Assembly (NCBI RefSeq): GCF_001625365.1
Contig: NZ_LJJF01000001.1
Location: 3,108,501-3,172,500 of the forward strand
Length of the DNA: 64,000 nucleotides
Direction: 5' to 3'
From: Streptomyces sp. MJM8645
Lineage (GTDB): Bacteria; Actinomycetota; Actinomycetes; Streptomycetales; Streptomycetaceae
The translations under genes and the position numbers were made by a program. Position 1 is the stretch's first letter, and each line of letters starts with the position of its first letter. Below the pieces are notes generated by a model. That model made no database searches. It saw only the letters and a program-made list of their open reading frames with translations, and was not told where the DNA came from. Below, piece by piece: positions 9,427-17,895 of the stretch.

Positions 9427-9684
9427 ATGGCAGAGCAGCAGGAGCAGCAGGACGCGGCGGCACCGACCCCGGACGACGCGCTGGGCTACGAGCACGCCCG
9501 GGACGCGCTGCTGGAGGTGGTCCGGCAGCTGGAGAACGGCGGGACGTCGCTGGAGGAGTCGCTGGCGCTGTGGGAGCGCGGCGAGCAGCTGGCGAAGGTG
9601 TGCCAGCGCTGGCTGGACGGCGCCCGGGCCCGGCTGGACGCGGCGCTGGCCGCCGAGGAGGACGGGGCCGCGGGCGGGGAGTGA
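9427..9684 (+). CDS. xseB: Exodeoxyribonuclease VII small subunit
   Basis: This 85-aa XseB is the helical accessory subunit that binds the XseA coiled coil. The core LGYEHARDALLEVVRQLENG and LEESLALWERGEQLAKVCQRWL is the family signature, followed by LDGARARLDAAL and an acidic tail. Length is normal. The start at 9427 is the only ATG before the core. It should form exonuclease VII with the XseA encoded at 7505-8725 despite the intervening inverted gene. Confidence 0.93.
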   Translation: MAEQQEQQDAAAPTPDDALGYEHARDALLEVVRQLENGGTSLEESLALWERGEQLAKVCQRWLDGARARLDAALAAEEDGAAGGE

Positions 9685-9739
9685 CGCGGCTCACAGCAGG
9701 CCGGGGAATCGTTGAATCTTCACCCATGTTGAGATGGTG

Positions 9740-9759
9740 TGACCGGCCACGGCCGGTCA
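9740..9759. promoter_or_regulatory. 20-bp perfect palindrome upstream of nitroreductase
   Basis: TGACCGGCC and GGCCGGTCA arms are separated by AC. The palindrome lies 38 bp upstream of the nitroreductase start and 55 bp after the xseB stop. It may be a dimeric repressor operator or a short-loop terminator; the 2-nt centre favours an operator. Confidence 0.5.
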
Positions 9760-9797
9760 ATCCGACGAACCCCCTCCCGCATGAGGTGCAGACAAGC

Positions 9798-10400
9798 ATG
9801 ACCACCGACGCCCTGGTACTCGACGCCGCCGCTCAGGACCTGCTGTTCCGCGAGGCCCGCACCGCGAACACCTTCACCGACGAGCCGGTGACCGAGGAGC
9901 AGGTCCAGGCCATCTACGAGCTGGTCAAGTACGGCCCGACCGCCTTCAACCAGCAGCCGCTGCGCGTCGTCCTGGTCCGCTCGACCGAGGGCCGCGAGCG
10001 CCTCGTCCAGCACCTGGCGGACGGCAACAAGGCCAAGACCAGCACCGCCCCGCTGGTCGCCATCCTCGCCGCGGACAACGAGTTCCACGAGGAGCTGCCG
10101 ACCCAGTTCCCGCACTTCCCGCAGGCCAAGGACGTGTTCTTCTCCGAGCGCACCGTCCGTGAGCGCTCCGCCTCGCTGAACGGCGCGCTGCAGGCCGCCT
10201 ACTTCATCATCGGCGTGCGCGCCGCCGGCCTGGCCGCCGGCCCGATGACCGGCTACGACGCCGAGGGCATCAACAAGGAGTTCTTCGGCGACGGCGAGCA
10301 CTCGGTGCTGGCCGTGGTCAACATCGGCAAGCCGGGCGACGAGGCGTGGTTCCCGCGCTCGCCGCGCCTGGCGTACGACCAGGTCGTCACCACGGTCTGA
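9798..10400 (+). CDS. Nitroreductase family protein (RutE-like)
   Basis: This 200-aa FMN-dependent oxidoreductase belongs to the malonic semialdehyde reductase/RutE branch. FREARTANTFTDEPVTEEQ, then LVKYGPTAFNQQPLR (FMN phosphate and ring contacts), SLNGALQAAYFIIGVRAAGL and AGPMTGYDAEGINKEFF match that branch. In uracil catabolism RutE reduces malonic semialdehyde to 3-hydroxypropionate. No other rut genes are nearby, so the physiological substrate here is open. The ATG at 9798 is consistent with relatives. It is followed by a 24-bp perfect-stem terminator. Confidence 0.87.
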   Translation: MTTDALVLDAAAQDLLFREARTANTFTDEPVTEEQVQAIYELVKYGPTAFNQQPLRVVLVRSTEGRERLVQHLADGNKAKTSTAPLVAILAADNEFHEELPTQFPHFPQAKDVFFSERTVRERSASLNGALQAAYFIIGVRAAGLAAGPMTGYDAEGINKEFFGDGEHSVLAVVNIGKPGDEAWFPRSPRLAYDQVVTTV

Positions 10401-10406
10401 TCCGCC

Positions 10407-10459
10407 GCATACGGAAAGGGCCCGCACCGGTTCGTCCGGTGCGGGCCCTTTCCGTATGC
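10407..10459. terminator. 24-bp perfect-stem bidirectional terminator
   Basis: Arms 10407-10430 and 10436-10459 are perfectly complementary across a 5-nt TTCGT loop, a few bases after the nitroreductase stop. A G+C-rich base is flanked by A/T-rich ends, so it can terminate in either direction. Confidence 0.85.
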
Positions 10460-10552
10460 GCACGGGGGCGTTCGGGGTCGTACGGGCGCGTCCGCGGGGC
10501 GTCCGCGGGGGCGTACGGAGCCGTTCCCCTGGGAGCGGCCCAGGGGGACGGG

Positions 10553-11107
10553 CTACTTGAGCGCCTGGGCCAGCTCGGCCAGTTCCTCGTAGGAGGCGGT
10601 GCCGGTGAGCACGGTGGTCGCGTCACCGGTCTGCACGGTCAGGGCGCGGGACTTCTCGCCCTGGACCCGCTCCCAGGTGCGCCCGGCGACCTCGGAGGTG
10701 CCGTCCGGCTTGCCGCCCGCGATCTTGTCGGCCAGCAGCGCGTCGCGCGGGACGTCGCTCTGCTCGACCGCCGCGTACTGGCCGGACGGCGTGACGAAGC
10801 CCAGGTGCCAGGCATTGCCCTTGCCCTTGCTGATCGCGGCCGGCTGGTAGCCGACCGAGGTGGCCCGCCACTGGTCGGACAGCCCGTCCGGGGAGAGCAG
10901 CGGGTACGGCGCGCCGCGCTTCGCGGAGGCCGCCGCCACCTTGTACTCGACCACGTGCACCGGGTCGCTGTTCGCGTCGTGCGGAAGGAACAGGTACCCG
11001 ATCCAGACCACGGCGCCGACCGCCAGCATCGACAGGACCATGTCCCGTACGGTCTCCCGGCCCCTCATGCGTTTGCTCTCTCCAGCCACCCCCACATGGT
11101 GACTCAT
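10553..11107 (-). CDS. DUF4245 domain protein, membrane-anchored
   Basis: This conserved actinobacterial protein of unknown function has one N-terminal transmembrane helix ([21 protein letters not shown], about residues 21-41) and an exported domain. [20 protein letters not shown], then [19 protein letters not shown] and the C-terminal [19 protein letters not shown] are DUF4245 landmarks. The annotated ATG at 11107 gives 184 aa; an internal Met at residue 14 ([11 protein letters not shown]) is also possible. It is divergent from glpX, the same neighbourhood I remember in other streptomycetes. Confidence 0.82.
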   Translation of the reverse strand: MSHHVGVAGESKRMRGRETVRDMVLSMLAVGAVVWIGYLFLPHDANSDPVHVVEYKVAAASAKRGAPYPLLSPDGLSDQWRATSVGYQPAAISKGKGNAWHLGFVTPSGQYAAVEQSDVPRDALLADKIAGGKPDGTSEVAGRTWERVQGEKSRALTVQTGDATTVLTGTASYEELAELAQALK

Positions 11108-11304
11108 CCCTACGGCGGTACGGCCACCCGGGGTGCCCGCGTACGGGTGAAGCGGGACGAACCGACCAGGTCGGGCGCCGGGTGGCGACCCGCGCCACAG
11201 ACAGTCATCCCATAGGCAGATACGATCGCAGGACCCTCACCACGGCGTTCGACCAGGCAGTAGTCGGGCGCTTACTGGCCGTCGCGTACAGAGAGGTAAC
11301 GACG

Positions 11305-12345
11305 ATGACCACGCAGTACCCGAACCACCTTCCCAGCGCCCTGGAGGTCGCGCCCGAGGCTCCGGACCGGAACCTCGCGCTCGAACTCGTCCGGGTCACC
11401 GAGGCGGCCGCGATGGCCGCCGGCCGGTGGGTCGGCCGTGGCGACAAGAACGGCGCGGACGGCGCCGCCGTCAAGGCGATGCGCACCCTCGTCTCGACCG
11501 TCTCGATGAACGGCGTAGTCGTCATCGGGGAGGGCGAGAAGGACGAAGCCCCGATGCTCTACAACGGCGAGCGGGTCGGCGACGGCACCGGCGCCGAGTG
11601 CGACGTCGCGGTCGACCCGGTCGACGGCACCACGCTCACCGCCAAGGGCATGAACAACGCCGTCGCCGTCCTGGCCGTCGCCGACCGCGGCACCATGTTC
11701 GACCCCAGCGCCGTGTTCTACATGGACAAGCTGGTGGCCGGCCCCGAGGCCGCCGAGTTCGTCGACATCACCGCCCCCGCGGCCGTCAACATCCGCCGGG
11801 TCGCCAAGGCCAAGGGCAGCGCCGTCGAGGACGTCACGGTCGTCGTCCTCGACCGCCCGCGCCACGACGGCCTGGTCCGGGAGATCCGCGAGGCGGGCGC
11901 CCGGATCAAGTTCATCTCCGACGGCGACGTGGCCGGCGCCATCATGGCCGCCCGCGAGGGCACCGGCGTCGACCTGCTGATGGGCATCGGCGGCACCCCC
12001 GAGGGCATCATCGCGGCCTGCGCCATGAAGTGCATGGGCGGCGTCATCCAGGGCCGGCTGTGGCCCAAGGACGACGCCGAGCGGCAGAAGGCCCTCGACG
12101 CCGGCCACGACCTGGACCGGGTGCTCACCACCGACGACCTGGTCAGCGGCGAGAACGTGTTCTTCGTCGCCACCGGCATCACCGACGGCGAGCTGCTGCG
12201 CGGCGTGCACTACCGCCAGGAGACCGCCACCACCAGCTCGCTGGTGATGCGTTCCAAGAGCGGCACGATCCGCGAGATCAACTCCGTCCACAAGCTGTCG
12301 AAGCTGCGGGCCTACAGCGCGATCGACTTCGACCGCGCCAACTGA
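11305..12345 (+). CDS. glpX: Class II fructose-1,6-bisphosphatase
   Basis: This 346-aa GlpX is the gluconeogenic phosphatase converting fructose-1,6-bisphosphate to fructose-6-phosphate. The metal-binding motif DPVDGTT is near residue 110, preceded by [14 protein letters not shown]. Later are the conserved [20 protein letters not shown] and the substrate region [21 protein letters not shown]. Streptomycetes rely on class II enzymes for this step. The ATG at 11305 has GAGAGG about 9 nt upstream. PEP carboxykinase, another gluconeogenic enzyme, is encoded 30 kb away in the window. Confidence 0.96.
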   Translation: MTTQYPNHLPSALEVAPEAPDRNLALELVRVTEAAAMAAGRWVGRGDKNGADGAAVKAMRTLVSTVSMNGVVVIGEGEKDEAPMLYNGERVGDGTGAECDVAVDPVDGTTLTAKGMNNAVAVLAVADRGTMFDPSAVFYMDKLVAGPEAAEFVDITAPAAVNIRRVAKAKGSAVEDVTVVVLDRPRHDGLVREIREAGARIKFISDGDVAGAIMAAREGTGVDLLMGIGGTPEGIIAACAMKCMGGVIQGRLWPKDDAERQKALDAGHDLDRVLTTDDLVSGENVFFVATGITDGELLRGVHYRQETATTSSLVMRSKSGTIREINSVHKLSKLRAYSAIDFDRAN

Positions 12346-12361
12346 CACCGGGCAAGCGCGC

Positions 12362-12400
12362 CCGCGGCCTCGGCGGAATCCCCCTCCGCCGAGGCCGCGG
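12362..12400. terminator. glpX / WhiB-like terminator
   Basis: Arms of 16 bp (12362-12377 and 12385-12400, core GGCCTCGGCGGA) enclose a 7-nt loop between two convergent genes. Confidence 0.75.
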
Positions 12401-12432
12401 CGCGTCCGGCCCGGGGCACACCCGGAGCCCCG

Positions 12433-12867
12433 TCAGCCCGCTATCCGCCGCTGCCCCGCGACCACCCTGGTCGCCTCGCGCAGCTCCGACTCCCGGCGGC
12501 GGCGCCGGGCCAGCACCACCCGCCGCTCGGCGGCCGTCAGCCCGCCCCAGACCCCGTACGGCTCCGGCTGCGCCAGCGCGTGCTCGCGGCACTCCAGCAG
12601 CACCGGACACCGGGCGCACACCTGCTTCGCCTGCTCCTCGCGCGACAACCGGGCCGCCGTCGGCTCCTTCGAGGGCGCGAAGAACAGCCCCACCTCGTCC
12701 CGCCGGCAGGCCGCGCCGGTGTGCCAGGGGCTGTCCTCGCCCGAGGACGCGCCCTGGGCGACGGTCTGGGAGCCCTGGCCGCCCGGGGGGTGCGGCTGCG
12801 GACTGCGCTCCAGCAACTGCGCGGCGGCGACGGGCGAGGTGGTGCGGGACTCGATCGGATGCAGCAC
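12433..12867 (-). CDS. WhiB family [4Fe-4S] transcriptional regulator
   Basis: This 144-aa Wbl protein has four cluster-binding cysteines at residues 54, 84, 87 and 93 (GAACRRDE, then VCARCPVLLEC), followed by the family turn GVWGGLTAAERR and a basic C-terminus (RRRRRES) for DNA contact. Wbl proteins bind sigma-A region 4 and act as redox-sensitive regulators of development or metabolism. The GTG at 12867 is chosen because AGGAG lies 7 nt upstream; an in-frame ATG 25 codons earlier is unsupported. By position next to glpX it probably corresponds to S. coelicolor wblI, from memory of gene order. Confidence 0.88.
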   Translation of the reverse strand: MLHPIESRTTSPVAAAQLLERSPQPHPPGGQGSQTVAQGASSGEDSPWHTGAACRRDEVGLFFAPSKEPTAARLSREEQAKQVCARCPVLLECREHALAQPEPYGVWGGLTAAERRVVLARRRRRESELREATRVVAGQRRIAG

Positions 12868-13129
12868 GGCCGTACTCCTGACGAGACTCTCGGACACGGG
12901 GAAGCTCGCTCCCCTGCCCGGCTGCGAGCCCCCGCTGTCCAACCCCGAGTCGGCCGCTGGGCCGCCTCCGGTGCGCAGCCGTACAAGAAGCGATGTGCGG
13001 AAGGAACTACCCCGCCCGCCCGCGATTCATGCACACTGCACGCAATCGACTACGGAGCGCACCGGAGACAACGCAGAACGCCCGGCCGAGAGTTGATCCC
13101 CGGCCAGGCGTTCGACCCGCCAACCCCGG

Positions 13130-13915
13130 CTACTCGGTGCCGAGTTGCTTGCGCACCCACTCCTTGAGCTTCTTGCCCCGGCGCGGCTTGGCCTCGCAAC
13201 CGCCGAACACCGCGACGCCCTTGACCCGGACCACCGGCGCGTACGGGTCCGCCGCCGTCTGCTCCTTGACGTCGAATCCGCCGAAGATGCCGACGCCACC
13301 GCCGTGCAGGCTCACGTTCTCCGGCACCCGGATCTCGACGCCGCCGAACAGCGCCGTCACCTCGATCTCCACCTCGGGCGACTCGAACACGGCGTCGGTC
13401 AGGTCGATCTCCACCCCGCCGAACGCCGCGAACGCCTTCAGGTGCGACCCCACCCGCCAGCGGCCCTTGCGGGACGAGCCGCCGAAGATCGCCACCATCG
13501 ACGGCGACTCCTGGCGCGCGGGCGGCAGCGCCGGCGTCACCGCACGCGGCGCCGGGGCCTCCAGCGGCGGCTTCTCGAACGACAGCGGCCGGTGGCCCGG
13601 CAGGTCCCTGGTCAGCGGCACCAGATCGCCGAAGGTCTTGGCGGCGTACGCGGCCCCGATCCGGTCCGCGTGCTCGTCCGCGTCCAGCCGGCCCTCGGCG
13701 TAGGCGTCCCGCAGCAGTTCCGCGATCCGCTCGCGGTCGGCGTCCGACACCCGCATCTCCGCCTGCGCCACCGGGGCGTGCGACGGCTGGGTCTTCTGCT
13801 CCGGCAGCGGCCGGAGTTGCGGCTGCGGCTCGGGCCGGGTCTCGGGCTTGGTCATCGGTACGGGCGCCGGCACGGACGGCTGCCCCGGATCGTCCTGCGA
13901 CGGCGAGTTGTCCAC
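13130..13915 (-). CDS. DUF1707 / LiaF-like C-terminal domain protein
   Basis: This 261-aa protein has a Pro/Gln-rich N-terminus and a DUF1707 module (MRVSDADRERIAELLRDAYAEGRLDADE, about residues 54-100), a putative protein-interaction domain. A C-terminal beta-helical repeat follows, with AIFGGSSRKG, AAFGGVEIDLTDA, ALFGGVEIRVPENV, GIFGGF and AVFGGCEAK, as in LiaF/DUF2154 cell-envelope response proteins. There is no transmembrane segment, so it is probably cytoplasmic. Members often accompany envelope-stress systems in actinobacteria, but no histidine kinase is adjacent. It is divergent from the fumarase gene. Confidence 0.82.
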   Translation of the reverse strand: MDNSPSQDDPGQPSVPAPVPMTKPETRPEPQPQLRPLPEQKTQPSHAPVAQAEMRVSDADRERIAELLRDAYAEGRLDADEHADRIGAAYAAKTFGDLVPLTRDLPGHRPLSFEKPPLEAPAPRAVTPALPPARQESPSMVAIFGGSSRKGRWRVGSHLKAFAAFGGVEIDLTDAVFESPEVEIEVTALFGGVEIRVPENVSLHGGGVGIFGGFDVKEQTAADPYAPVVRVKGVAVFGGCEAKPRRGKKLKEWVRKQLGTE

Positions 13916-14060
13916 GGCCCAAGACTAGTCGCTCGTACGTGCGCCCGAGTGAGCCCGGTCACGCAGGCTGCCCTGTCCGCGTGCGACGCGGAGCCGGGTC
14001 CTACCCTTGAGGGTGCTTCGCCGACGCAGCCGGACCACTGGAAACCTAAGGACCGCCCCC

Positions 14061-15728
14061 ATGGCTCCCACGCCAGACTTCGAGTACAGCGACCTGCTCC
14101 CCCTGGGCGCTGACCCGACCCCGTACCGCAAGCTGACCTCCGAGGGTGTCTCCACCTTCGAGGCCGGCGGTCGCACCTTCCTCCAGGTCGAGCCCGAGGC
14201 GCTGCGGCTGCTCACCGCCGAGGCGATGCACGACATCTCGCACTACCTGCGCCCCGCCCACCTCGCCCAGCTGCGCCGCATCCTGGACGACCCGGAGGCC
14301 AGCCCGAACGACCGCTTCGTCGCGCTCGACCTGCTGAAGAACGTCAACATCTCGGCCGGCGGCATCCTACCGATGTGCCAGGACACCGGCACCGCCATCG
14401 TCATGGGCAAGCGCGGCCAGAACGTGCTCACCGAGGGCGGCGACGAGTCGGCCATCGCGCGCGGCGTCTTCGACGCGTACACCAAGCTCAACCTGCGCTA
14501 CTCCCAGATGGCCCCGGTGACCATGTGGGACGAGAAGAACACCGGCAACAACCTGCCGGCCCAGATCGAGCTGTACGCCACCGACGGCGGCGCGTACAAG
14601 TTCCTCTTCATGGCCAAGGGCGGCGGCTCCGCCAACAAGTCGTACCTGTACCAGGAGACCAAGGCCATCCTGAACGAGGCGAGCATGCTCTCGTTCCTGG
14701 AGCAGAAGATCCGCTCCCTCGGCACCGCCGCCTGCCCGCCGTACCACCTGGCGATCGTGATCGGCGGCACCAGCGCCGAGTTCGCGCTCAAGACCGCCAA
14801 GTACGCCTCCGCGCACTACCTGGACAACCTGCCGACCTCCGGCGACGCCAAGACCGGCCACGGCTTCCGCGACCTGGAGCTGGAGGCGAAGGTCACCGAG
14901 CTGACCCAGAAGATCGGCATCGGCGCCCAGTTCGGCGGCAAGTACTTCTGCCACGACGTGCGGGTCGTCCGCCTGCCGCGCCACGGCGCCTCGCTGCCGG
15001 TCGCCATGGCCGTCTCCTGCTCCGCCGACCGCCAGGCGCTCGGCAAGATCACCGCCGAGGGCGTCTTCCTGGAGCAGCTGGAGACCGACCCGGCCAAGTA
15101 CCTGCCGGACACCACCGACGAGCACCTGGACGACGACGTCGTGCGCGTCGACCTCGACCAGCCGATGTCCGCGATCCGCGCCGAGCTGTCCAAGTACCCG
15201 GTCAAGACCCGGCTCTCGCTCACCGGCACCCTGGTCGTCGCCCGCGACATCGCCCACGCCAAGATCAAGGAACGCCTGGACGCCGGCGAGGGCATGCCCA
15301 AGTACCTCCAGGACCACCCCGTCTACTACGCCGGCCCGGCCAAGACCCCCGAGGGCTACGCCTCCGGCTCCTTCGGCCCCACCACCGCCGGCCGGATGGA
15401 CTCCTACGTCGACCAGTTCCAGGCCGCCGGCGGCTCCATGGTCATGCTCGCCAAGGGCAACCGCAGCAAGCAGGTCACCGACGCCTGCGCCGCCCACGGC
15501 GGCTTCTACCTCGGCTCCATCGGCGGCCCGGCCGCCCGCCTCGCCCAGGACTGCATCAAGAAGGTCGAGGTCCTGGAGTACGCCGAGCTCGGCATGGAGG
15601 CCGTCTGGCGCATCGAGGTCGAGGACTTCCCGGCCTTCATCGTGGTCGACGACAAGGGCAACGACTTCTTCCGCGAGACCACCGAGGGCCCGCTGATCAC
15701 CAGCCTCCGGGTCCGCTCCAAGGAGTAA
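14061..15728 (+). CDS. Class I fumarate hydratase (iron-sulfur)
   Basis: This 555-aa class I fumarase interconverts fumarate and malate in the TCA cycle with a [4Fe-4S] cluster. [17 protein letters not shown], then [37 protein letters not shown], and the C-terminal domain with [15 protein letters not shown] and [27 protein letters not shown] are characteristic. The fused N- and C-domains give normal family length. The ATG at 14061 follows a weak SD; an ORF extension upstream ([12 protein letters not shown]) is not conserved-looking. A terminator hairpin lies just downstream, identical to one after the next operon. Confidence 0.95.
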   Translation: MAPTPDFEYSDLLPLGADPTPYRKLTSEGVSTFEAGGRTFLQVEPEALRLLTAEAMHDISHYLRPAHLAQLRRILDDPEASPNDRFVALDLLKNVNISAGGILPMCQDTGTAIVMGKRGQNVLTEGGDESAIARGVFDAYTKLNLRYSQMAPVTMWDEKNTGNNLPAQIELYATDGGAYKFLFMAKGGGSANKSYLYQETKAILNEASMLSFLEQKIRSLGTAACPPYHLAIVIGGTSAEFALKTAKYASAHYLDNLPTSGDAKTGHGFRDLELEAKVTELTQKIGIGAQFGGKYFCHDVRVVRLPRHGASLPVAMAVSCSADRQALGKITAEGVFLEQLETDPAKYLPDTTDEHLDDDVVRVDLDQPMSAIRAELSKYPVKTRLSLTGTLVVARDIAHAKIKERLDAGEGMPKYLQDHPVYYAGPAKTPEGYASGSFGPTTAGRMDSYVDQFQAAGGSMVMLAKGNRSKQVTDACAAHGGFYLGSIGGPAARLAQDCIKKVEVLEYAELGMEAVWRIEVEDFPAFIVVDDKGNDFFRETTEGPLITSLRVRSKE

Positions 15729-15765
15729 CCGCCCCGGCCTCCCCAGCCGCCCCCGCCTCCTCAAC

Positions 15766-15797
15766 CGCCCCGGCCGCGTTCGTCGCGACCGGGGCGG
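15766..15797. terminator. Fumarase terminator; left copy of 32-bp hairpin repeat
   Basis: This 32-nt element forms a hairpin (GCCCCGG pairing with CCGGGGC, inner GCG/CGC). An identical copy is at 16428-16459, after yoeB, so the toxin-antitoxin pair lies between two copies. Confidence 0.75.
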
Positions 15798-15827
15798 TTC
15801 TGCATGGACGCAATACACTGGCAGGTG

Positions 15828-15868
15828 GTACTCAGGACTCGTACCATGGCGGTACCGAGAACCGGTAC
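15828..15868. promoter_or_regulatory. Candidate YefM-YoeB operator: four GTAC cores
   Basis: GTAC tetranucleotides occur at 15828, 15841, 15852 and 15865 (spacing 13, 11, 13 bp) just upstream of yefM. In E. coli the YefM-YoeB complex binds palindromes with a TGTACA core, so the repeated cores fit autoregulation of this operon. Flanks such as GGTACC and CGGTACG are partly palindromic. Confidence 0.55.
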
Positions 15869-15887
15869 GAACATGGAGGGCATGGCG

Positions 15888-16160
15888 ATGGCGATCAGTG
15901 CGAGCGAGGCACGCACCCAGCTCTTCCCGTTGATCAAGAAGGTCAATGACGACCACGCCCCGATAAGGATCACCTCCAGAAGCGGGGACGCGGTCCTCAT
16001 GTCGGCCGAGGACTACGACGCGTGGCAGGAGACGATCTATCTCCTGCGCTCTCCCGCCAACGCCCAGCGGCTCATGGCGGCCGTCGCCCGCGACAAGGCC
16101 GGCCACCCCGGCGTCACCAGGACCCTGGAGGAGTTGGAAGCCCTGGCGGGTGAGGTGTGA
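15888..16160 (+). CDS. yefM: YefM/Phd family antitoxin
   Basis: This 90-aa antitoxin neutralises YoeB and represses the operon. The start [20 protein letters not shown] is the Phd/YefM DNA-binding N-terminus, followed by [26 protein letters not shown] and a flexible toxin-binding C-terminus. Two ATGs (15882 and 15888) are possible. GGAGGG at 15875-15880 is too close to the first and 7 nt from the second, so 15888 is chosen. The end overlaps the toxin start (GTGA), the usual coupling for this pair. Confidence 0.9.
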   Translation: MAISASEARTQLFPLIKKVNDDHAPIRITSRSGDAVLMSAEDYDAWQETIYLLRSPANAQRLMAAVARDKAGHPGVTRTLEELEALAGEV

Positions 16161-16417
16161 GGAGTGTCCACTTCGACCCGGACGCCTGGGAGGACTTCCT
16201 GTTCTGGCTCGGATCGAACCGGAAGATGGCCCAGCGGATCACCCGCCTGGTCGGCGAGATCCAGCGCGACCCCTTCAGCGGGATCGGCAAGCCCGAGCCA
16301 CTGAAGGGCGACCTGGCCGGCTACTGGTCACGCCGGACGGACGACGAGCACCGCCTGGTGTACCGGGCCGACGAGAAGGAAGTGATGATCCTCAAGGCCC
16401 GCTACCACTACCAGTAG
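16157..16417 (+). CDS. yoeB: YoeB family mRNA endoribonuclease toxin
   Basis: This 86-aa RelE-superfamily toxin cleaves mRNA in the ribosomal A site. Residues matching the E. coli catalytic set (E46, R65, H83) appear one position later as E47 (KPEPLKG), R66 (DEHRLVY) and H84 (ARYHYQ), and the length is nearly the same. The protein therefore looks active. Translation starts at a GTG inside the antitoxin stop. A copy of the fumarase terminator hairpin lies 10 bp downstream. The overlap and the operator-like GTAC cores support a complete toxin-antitoxin module. Confidence 0.92.
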   Translation: MRSVHFDPDAWEDFLFWLGSNRKMAQRITRLVGEIQRDPFSGIGKPEPLKGDLAGYWSRRTDDEHRLVYRADEKEVMILKARYHYQ

Positions 16418-16427
16418 CGACGCACCC

Positions 16428-16459
16428 CGCCCCGGCCGCGTTCGTCGCGACCGGGGCGG
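16428..16459. terminator. yoeB terminator; right copy of 32-bp hairpin repeat
   Basis: Identical over 32 nt to 15766-15797. It sits between the convergent yoeB and GntR genes and probably terminates both. Confidence 0.75.
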
Positions 16460-16474
16460 CCGCGTTGCGCGTGC

Positions 16475-17233
16475 TCACGCGTCGAAGTCGTACTCCAGGA
16501 CGTAGGAGGCGGCGTCGAGGATCATCTCGTTGAGCTCGACGACCTGGCCCTCGTCGGCGAAGGCGGTGCGGCAGATCAGGATGACCGGGGTGCCCGCCGA
16601 CAGCTCCAGGCGGGCCGCCTCCTCCGCGCCGGGCATCCGGGAGCGGACCTCCTCGCGGAAGTGGACGGGCTTCGCGCCGATCTCGGCCAGCCGGGCGTAG
16701 GTGCCGCCCGGACCGGTGTCCTCGCGGGTGATGGCCGTGCCGGCGACCAGGCCGGCCGGCAGGTAGGAGGTCGACAGCAGCACCGGCTTGCCGTCCAGCA
16801 CGAAGCGGCGGTGCCGTACGCACATCGACGCGCCCGGATCCACTCCCAGCACCCGGGCGACGTGCTCCGGCGCGCCCCGTTCGGTGACGGACACCTGGTC
16901 GACCACCAGCAGGCGGTTGTCGATGTCCGCCGACCATATCGACCGGCCCGAGCCCCACTGCCCCTGCGCCAGCCGCTGGATCCCGCGCCGGCGCAGCGGC
17001 CGGAAGTCCCGGACGAAGACCCCCGCGCCCCGGCGCGCCTCGGCGATGCCCTCGCTCTGCAGCACGCCGAGCGCCTGGCGGGCGGTCATCCGGGCCACAC
17101 CGTACTCGTCCATGAGGTCGTTCTCGCCCGGCAGCCGGTCACCCGCGCGGTACCGGCCGTCGTCGATGGCCGCCTTCAGCGTGTCGGCGATCCGTTGGTA
17201 CTTGGGCTGTTTGTCGCCACTGCTGCCGGTCAT
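16475..17233 (-). CDS. GntR/HutC family repressor (UTRA domain)
   Basis: This 252-aa regulator has an N-terminal winged helix (PKYQRIADTLKAAIDDGRYRAGDRLPGE, then YGVARMTARQALGVLQSEGIAEARRGAGVFV, about residues 10-78) and a C-terminal UTRA effector domain (VSVTERGAPEHVARVL, AGTPVILICRTAFADEGQVVELNEMI). UTRA regulators respond to small ligands; the related KorSA-type proteins control actinomycete integrative elements. The ATG at 17233 is preceded by a GGGAGAGGGAG purine run, better than the TTG at 17257. Two copies of a CTCTAGAGAT palindrome lie in the divergent promoter region and are its likely operators. Confidence 0.88.
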   Translation of the reverse strand: MTGSSGDKQPKYQRIADTLKAAIDDGRYRAGDRLPGENDLMDEYGVARMTARQALGVLQSEGIAEARRGAGVFVRDFRPLRRRGIQRLAQGQWGSGRSIWSADIDNRLLVVDQVSVTERGAPEHVARVLGVDPGASMCVRHRRFVLDGKPVLLSTSYLPAGLVAGTAITREDTGPGGTYARLAEIGAKPVHFREEVRSRMPGAEEAARLELSAGTPVILICRTAFADEGQVVELNEMILDAASYVLEYDFDA

Positions 17234-17299
17234 CGCCGCTCCCTCTCCCTCGGACAAATCGTAGGCGCGACCGCGGCGGACGGTAAGCGGCTACGACTG

Positions 17300-17334
17300 T
17301 TGACATCTCTAGAGATATTAGCTTCTCTAGAGAT
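17300..17334. promoter_or_regulatory. Twin CTCTAGAGAT operators with TTGACA promoter element
   Basis: ATCTCTAGAGAT (17305-17316, perfect 12-bp palindrome) and TTCTCTAGAGAT (17323-17334) have centres 18 bp apart. A consensus -35 hexamer TTGACA at 17300-17305 overlaps the first. The location between the GntR gene and 17431-17649 fits binding by that GntR protein and control of both genes. Confidence 0.65.
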
Positions 17335-17430
17335 GCTGGGTAGTCGCCGAGCACCACACACACGGACAGCGACCAGGGCGCGGCCCCCACCCGGCGCCGC
17401 ACCCGCACCAGAACAGCGAGGAGCAGTGCG

Positions 17431-17649
17431 GTGAGCACCCGTCAGCGCGACTCCGCGGCCTACCGGCCGCACGTGGGTGAACTCGTCCTCGACCGGAGGA
17501 CCGGACGCACCGGCATCTACATGGACACCATCGGCGGGGAGCACTACCTGCGCCCCGAGGGCGGCGGCCTCGAATGGACCGCCGAACCCGGACGGGTCTC
17601 GCCCGTTCCCGGGCCCCGCGATTCAGCCGAATACGATCTTCCGCGCTAA
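17431..17649 (+). CDS. Small conserved actinobacterial protein
   Basis: This 72-aa basic protein of unknown function has the core YRPHVGELVLDRRTGRTGIY followed by EHYLRPEGGGLEWTAEP. It resembles a family of short streptomycete proteins (typical pattern VGDLVxDxRTGRxG...LRPxGGGxEW) often found beside helix-turn-helix regulators. A beta-rich small barrel is plausible. The GTG at 17431 has GAGGAGC about 8 nt upstream. It is divergent from the GntR gene across the twin operators, so it is probably repressed by that protein. Confidence 0.72.
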   Translation: MSTRQRDSAAYRPHVGELVLDRRTGRTGIYMDTIGGEHYLRPEGGGLEWTAEPGRVSPVPGPRDSAEYDLPR

Positions 17650-17843
17650 TTGCGGCAAAAAGCACGCAAACAGCAGCATTCCCACCCGCAATCCCCCCGA
17701 GTGAATCCGGAATTCCGGAACGCCCCGCACCCACCGTCGGGCACGTTACGGATATCGCCGGTCACCATGAGTGCACCACGGGCTGGATTCGGCCACCGGG
17801 CGGGCACCGGTGCCGAATGGGGCACGCCCAAAACCCACAGCGC

Positions 17844-17878
17844 CCCCGTGCCCGGACCGGGACACGAGGGGCACGGGG
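17844..17878 (-). terminator. Terminator downstream of the 94-aa gene
   Basis: A 10-bp perfect stem, CCCCGTGCCC (17844-17853) with GGGCACGGGG (17869-17878), lies 17 bp after the stop of the minus-strand small gene. Confidence 0.6.
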
Positions 17879-17895
17879 CCTACGGCCGGACCGGC

